Below are positions 6,626 through 9,142 of a stretch of DNA of 9,142 nucleotides, piece by piece. Positions within the stretch are counted from its first letter, which is position 1, and the number at the start of each line of letters is the position of its first letter. The notes beneath the pieces are model-generated. The model saw only the letters and a program-made list of their open reading frames with translations. It made no database searches and had not been told where the DNA came from. The DNA is from Myxococcota bacterium. GTDB taxonomy: Bacteria > Myxococcota_A > UBA9160 > PR03. The translations under genes were made by a program, and so were the position numbers. The stretch covers positions 1 to 9,142 of the forward strand of contig JASJBO010000308.1 of assembly GCA_030066475.1 (NCBI GenBank), read 5' to 3'.

Positions 6626-6657
6626 ATTCCCAGGAATATTAGTGCATTCCCAGGAAT
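6626..6657. promoter_or_regulatory. Two identical palindromes, probable MarR operator
   Basis: ATTCCCAGGAAT occurs twice, at 6626-6637 and 6646-6657. Each copy is an ATTCC/GGAAT inverted repeat with a two-base centre, and the centres are 20 bp apart, about two helical turns. The site is an AT-richer island ending about 18 bases before the lipoprotein start. It overlaps any promoter of the lipoprotein-MarR operon, including a weak TAATAT -10-like hexamer on the minus strand between the two palindromes. Size, symmetry and position are what is expected of an autoregulated MarR dimer site. That this MarR protein binds here is inference. Confidence 0.65.
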
Positions 6658-6716
6658 TCATCGAGACCGGCATGCCGCGATCCTCCGGCGCGCGGCGCCC
6701 GTGAAGGCCGCACGCC

Positions 6717-6752
6717 GCTGGTGAGCCGTATCGGGCGCGCCTATCCTGCGGC
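6717..6752 (+). promoter_or_regulatory. Conserved upstream block, candidate promoter of kinase-like gene 1
   Basis: GCTGGTG (6717-6723) and CGGGCGCGCCTATCCTGCGGC (6732-6752, one base longer than the 20-base display norm, the last C being 6752) are kept at identical spacing in the second copy, with T6744 replaced by C. TATCCT (6742-6747) is a plausible -10, and the TGG-containing block 18 bases earlier sits where a -35 would be. No experimental consensus for this organism is known to me. Confidence 0.4.
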
Positions 6753-6776
6753 CTTCCAGAGAAACGGGGGCAGCGG

Positions 6777-7805
6777 ATGCGGTTCTCCATGCGAACGACT
6801 CTCCTCGGGCTCGCCGCCCCGGCGTTCCTGGCCTGCGCCACGCCGCAGTCGGTGCGCTTCGACACGGTGCCCCCGGGCCCGCCCGCCGATGCCCATCCCA
6901 ACCGGCGCCACCCCCCCCTGGTGTCGCTCGAAGAGCTCCGGGAGATCGATACCGCTCGCGCCGAGGTCCTCTCCGAGGAGGACGCGGGCGCCGGCGTCAC
7001 AGGGGCACGAAAGGTCGAGATCCGCCTGCCGTCCTTCGACGAGGACCTCGAGCTCAAGGTCAAGCAGGTGCCCGGCCGACTGGACGGCTGGAACAACTCG
7101 CCGCGCAAGGAGCTGGCCGCCTTCAAGGTCCAGCAGCTCTTCCTCGACCCGGTCGACTTCGTGGTGCCGACCACGGCCGTGCAGTGTCTGCCCCTGGATC
7201 GTGCCAGGAAGCTCGTCGGATCGACCTCGCCGAGCATCGAAGGCACCAACTGCGTGCTGGTGACCATCGCGATGTGGCTGCAGGACGTCACGCTCCCCGA
7301 CCTGCTCTACGACGAGGAGCGCTTCCTCTCCGAGCCCCGCTACGCCTACAACTTCGCCAACTTCAACGTGCTGACCCACCTGATCGCGCACCGCGACAAC
7401 CGTACGGGCAACTTCCTGGTGTCGAAGGACGACGAAGACCGCCGCGTCTACGCAATCGACAACGGCTCCACGTTCGGCGCGTGGTTCTTCAACTGGTTCT
7501 TCCCGTGGACCTACAGGTGGCACGACCTGCGCGTGCCCGCCCTGCCGCGCCAGACCGTGGAGCGCCTGCGAGCCCTGAGTCGCGAGGACCTCGACGTGCT
7601 CGCGGTCGTGTCCCAGCTGGAGGCCGACGAAGCCGGCATGCTGCGCGTCAGCGCACCCACGGTGCCGATCGACCCCGGCGAGGGGGTCCGAGTGGACGGC
7701 ACGACCGTACAGTTCGGTCTGACGACCGACGAGATCGACGACGTGTGGGAGCGGATCGAGGAGCTGCTCGAGGACGTGGACGAGGGCGACCTGGCGATCT
7801 TCTAG
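6777..7805 (+). CDS. Exported lipoprotein with type II PI4-kinase-like fold, paralogue 1
   Basis: A 342-residue protein. The N-terminus (MRFSMRTTLLGLAAPAFLAC) is a lipoprotein signal with C20 as the anchor, followed by a Pro-rich linker. The rest reads as a protein-kinase-like fold. There is a beta-3-like LELKVKQV (91-98, K94 or K96) and an alpha-C-like SPRKELAAFKVQQLF (108-122, E112). VVPTTAVQCLPL (129-140) follows, where type II PI4-kinases have a VPRT segment. The catalytic loop is HRDNRTGNFLV (205-215, D207 and N212) and the metal-binding motif YAIDNG (225-230, D228). A Trp/Phe-rich stretch, WFFNWFFPWTYRWHDL (236-251), then VPALP parallels the PI4K segment after IDNGLAF. Seen: the motifs. 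Inferred: phosphotransferase activity and family. The ATG is preceded by GGGGGC, also kept in paralogue 2. Substrate and phosphate donor outside the cytoplasm are unknown. Confidence 0.85.
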   Translation: MRFSMRTTLLGLAAPAFLACATPQSVRFDTVPPGPPADAHPNRRHPPLVSLEELREIDTARAEVLSEEDAGAGVTGARKVEIRLPSFDEDLELKVKQVPGRLDGWNNSPRKELAAFKVQQLFLDPVDFVVPTTAVQCLPLDRARKLVGSTSPSIEGTNCVLVTIAMWLQDVTLPDLLYDEERFLSEPRYAYNFANFNVLTHLIAHRDNRTGNFLVSKDDEDRRVYAIDNGSTFGAWFFNWFFPWTYRWHDLRVPALPRQTVERLRALSREDLDVLAVVSQLEADEAGMLRVSAPTVPIDPGEGVRVDGTTVQFGLTTDEIDDVWERIEELLEDVDEGDLAIF

Positions 7806-7853
7806 CGGGAGGCCCCGGTCGACGGATTCCTGCTGGGAGTCCCGTAGGCGCAC

Positions 7854-7889
7854 GCTGGTGCGCGGCGGCGGGCGCGCCTACCCTGCGGC
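7854..7889 (+). promoter_or_regulatory. Conserved upstream block, candidate promoter of kinase-like gene 2
   Basis: GCTGGTG (7854-7860) and the CGGGCGCGCCTA-CCCTGCGGC block (7869-7889) match the copy before gene 1 at the same spacing, one base differing in the longer block. TACCCT (7879-7884) occupies the -10 position. Retention suggests gene 2 has its own promoter and is not just read through from gene 1. Confidence 0.4.
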
Positions 7890-7919
7890 TCTTCGGGTTC
7901 TTCGGAATGGGGGCACCAG

Positions 7920-8957
7920 ATGCAGTTCTCCGTGCGATCGATCCTCCTCGGGCTCGCGGCCCCGGCATTCCTGGCCTGCGCCACGCCGCAATCCGTGCGC
8001 TTCGACTCGGTGCCGCCGGGTCCGCCCGCGGATGCCCATCCCAACCGGCTGCACGCACCCGTCGTGACGCTCGAGGAGCTGCAGGAGCTCGACCGCGCTC
8101 CCGTAGAGGTTCGATCCCAGGAGGGCGCCGGGGGGGGCGTCACGGGCGCCCGCAAGGTCGAGGTCGGCATCTACGTGCCAACCTATCACCGCGACCTCAA
8201 GCTCAAGATCAAGCCGGTCCCGGCCCGGCTCGACGGCTGGAACAACTCGCCGCGCAAGGAGCTGGCCACCTTCGAGGTCCAGCAGCTGTTCCTGGATCCG
8301 GTCGACTACGTCGTGCCGACCACGGCCATCCGCTGCCTGGAGATGGACCACGTCAGCCAGACCTATGGGGATCAGCGGGCGGCCACCGTGGAGGGCACCA
8401 ACTGCGTGCTCGCCATGATCGCGATGTGGTTGCAGGACGTCACCCTCCCCGACCCGCTCTACGACGAGGAGCGCTTCCTCTCCGACCCGCGCTACGCCTA
8501 CAACCTCGCCAACTTCAACATCTTGACCTACCTGGCCGACCACCGCGACAACCGCACCGGCAACTTCCTGGTCTCGAAGGACGAGGAGGACCGCCGCGCC
8601 TACGCGATCGACAACGGCATCACGTTCGGCGACTGGCTGTTCAACTGGTTCTTCCCGTGGACCTATGCCTGGCGCCAGATCCAGGTCCCGGCGCTGCCGC
8701 GCACGTCGGTGGAGCGCCTGCGTGCCCTGAACCGCGAGGACCTCGACGAGCTGGCGGTGGTGTCGCAGCTCGAGATGGACGCGGACGGCTTCTTGCGGGT
8801 CGCCGCGCCCACGGAGCCGTTCGACGCCGACGAAGGCGCGCGCCGGAGCGGCACCACCGTGCAGTTCGGTCTGACCCGGGACGAGATCGACGACGTGTGG
8901 GAGCGGATCCAGGACCTGCTCGAGGACGTGGACGAGGGCAAGCTGACGCTGTTCTAG
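7920..8957 (+). CDS. Exported lipoprotein with type II PI4-kinase-like fold, paralogue 2
   Basis: A 345-residue paralogue of the preceding gene. The lipoprotein signal is nearly the same, with C20 after LLGLAAPAFLA. All putative catalytic positions are kept: K96/K98 in DLKLKIKPV (92-100), E114 in SPRKELATFEV (110-120), HRDNRTGNFLVSK (208-220, D210 and N215) and YAIDNG (228-233, D231). The aromatic segment WLFNWFFPWTYAW (239-251) and VPALP follow. The two copies differ most in residues 82-92 (two extra residues here) and 142-157, and in the acidic linker around 60-72. The C-terminal helical part, DEIDDVWERIQDLLEDVDEG (321-340), is almost unchanged. The ATG was chosen for its match to paralogue 1; GGGGGCA lies just upstream. 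No terminator is visible in the 28-base gap to the convergent gene. Activity and substrate are inferred or unknown, as for paralogue 1. Confidence 0.85.
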   Translation: MQFSVRSILLGLAAPAFLACATPQSVRFDSVPPGPPADAHPNRLHAPVVTLEELQELDRAPVEVRSQEGAGGGVTGARKVEVGIYVPTYHRDLKLKIKPVPARLDGWNNSPRKELATFEVQQLFLDPVDYVVPTTAIRCLEMDHVSQTYGDQRAATVEGTNCVLAMIAMWLQDVTLPDPLYDEERFLSDPRYAYNLANFNILTYLADHRDNRTGNFLVSKDEEDRRAYAIDNGITFGDWLFNWFFPWTYAWRQIQVPALPRTSVERLRALNREDLDELAVVSQLEMDADGFLRVAAPTEPFDADEGARRSGTTVQFGLTRDEIDDVWERIQDLLEDVDEGKLTLF

Positions 8958-8985
8958 TGCGCGACGCCCGGCTCGGCAGCGCCCG

Positions 8986-9142
8986 CTAGAAGGTCCACTT
9001 CACGGCCAGGCCGTTCTTCTGGGGAACGACCGCGAGGCCGCCCTTGCTGGACGTCCGTCCGGTCGCCTTGAAGCTCTGGTAGTCCTCCCAGTCCTGCCGC
9101 GGGCGGCTGGGCTCGCTCCAGATGCGCGCCTCGGCGCCGAGC
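8986..9142 (-). CDS. C-terminal end of a probable outer-membrane protein (partial)
   Basis: Fifty-one codons and a TAG stop (complement of 8986-8988) are visible; the rest lies beyond the right edge. The tail reads LGAEARIWSEPSRPRQDWED, then about 17 residues, then KNGLAVKWTF at the very end. The last residues alternate hydrophobic and polar and finish on Phe, the signature recognised by the BAM machinery in outer-membrane beta-barrels. This supports a Gram-negative host. The family is not recognised. The gene converges on the second kinase-like gene. A soluble beta-rich protein remains possible. Confidence 0.6.
   Translation of the reverse strand, partial: LGAEARIWSEPSRPRQDWEDYQSFKATGRTSSKGGLAVVPQKNGLAVKWTF

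Larger units (their letters stand above)
6698..7805 (+). repeat. Tandem duplication unit 1 (upstream region plus kinase-like gene)
   Basis: This unit is homologous to 7841-8957. Similarity begins about 80 bases before the start codon (CCCGT, then GGCGCACG and GCTGGTG with small indels) and ends at the stop codon. The upstream blocks lie 1137 bp apart and the start codons 1143 bp apart. Flanks outside the unit do not match. Confidence 0.85.
7841..8957 (+). repeat. Tandem duplication unit 2 (upstream region plus kinase-like gene)
   Basis: Second copy of the 6698-7805 unit. The leader between the conserved block and the start codon is six bases longer, and the coding part carries a net three extra codons. 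Divergence of roughly a quarter of residues shows an old duplication rather than an assembly artefact. Confidence 0.85.

Noticed and set aside
7184..8989. A 601-codon plus-strand frame across both kinase-like genes
   Set aside because: It is Arg/Gly/Pro/Ala-rich shadow sequence in another frame of two well-supported paralogues, and it repeats because they do.

Overview
The window is very GC-rich and densely coded. It appears to come from a Gram-negative (diderm) bacterium. Three genes encode lipoprotein signal peptides, and the gene cut by the right edge ends in Lys-Trp-Thr-Phe, the kind of aromatic C-terminus seen on outer-membrane beta-barrels. Composition and gene content would suit an uncultured Myxococcota or other former 'Deltaproteobacteria' lineage, but nothing here fixes the taxon.

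Left part (1-5464). The first ~96 bases look like the 5' part of an IscB-type omega RNA (HEARO) on the minus strand, whose nuclease gene would lie outside the window. Next to it is a minus-strand VOC (glyoxalase-fold) gene (111-641). Divergent from that is a tight plus-strand operon: a YtcJ-like metal-dependent amidohydrolase (735-2489), a class I glutamine amidotransferase-like protein translationally coupled to it (2486-3193), and a short-chain dehydrogenase (3206-3824). The dehydrogenase has lost its middle third and changes frame at the junction, so it is a pseudogene or an assembly collapse. A convergent threonine ammonia-lyase with a C-terminal ACT domain (3831-5036) and a divergent small VOC protein (5087-5464) follow. 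These genes look catabolic or detoxifying, but no common substrate can be named.

Middle (5465-6776). A 226-base non-coding gap carries two copies of a 35-bp GC-rich repeat and a perfect hairpin. Beyond it lies a minus-strand two-gene operon: a small lipoprotein (6146-6607) followed two bases later by a MarR-family regulator (5691-6143). Just upstream of the lipoprotein start are two identical 12-bp palindromes centred 20 bp apart, a convincing candidate operator for the MarR protein.

Right part (6777-8957). Two tandem paralogous lipoproteins of 342 and 345 residues are about three quarters identical by eye. No domain name was given in advance, but both carry a kinase-like signature: a Lys/Glu pair in the N-lobe, an HRDNRTGN catalytic loop and an IDNG metal-binding motif followed by a Trp/Phe-rich segment. 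This closely resembles type II phosphatidylinositol 4-kinases. They are predicted to be exported and lipid-anchored, where ATP is normally absent. The duplication includes the upstream region, where a 21-bp block with one mismatch is kept at the same spacing. This exported kinase pair, beside a MarR-controlled lipoprotein operon, is the most novel part of the window.

The right edge holds the last 51 codons of a minus-strand gene, probably an outer-membrane protein.
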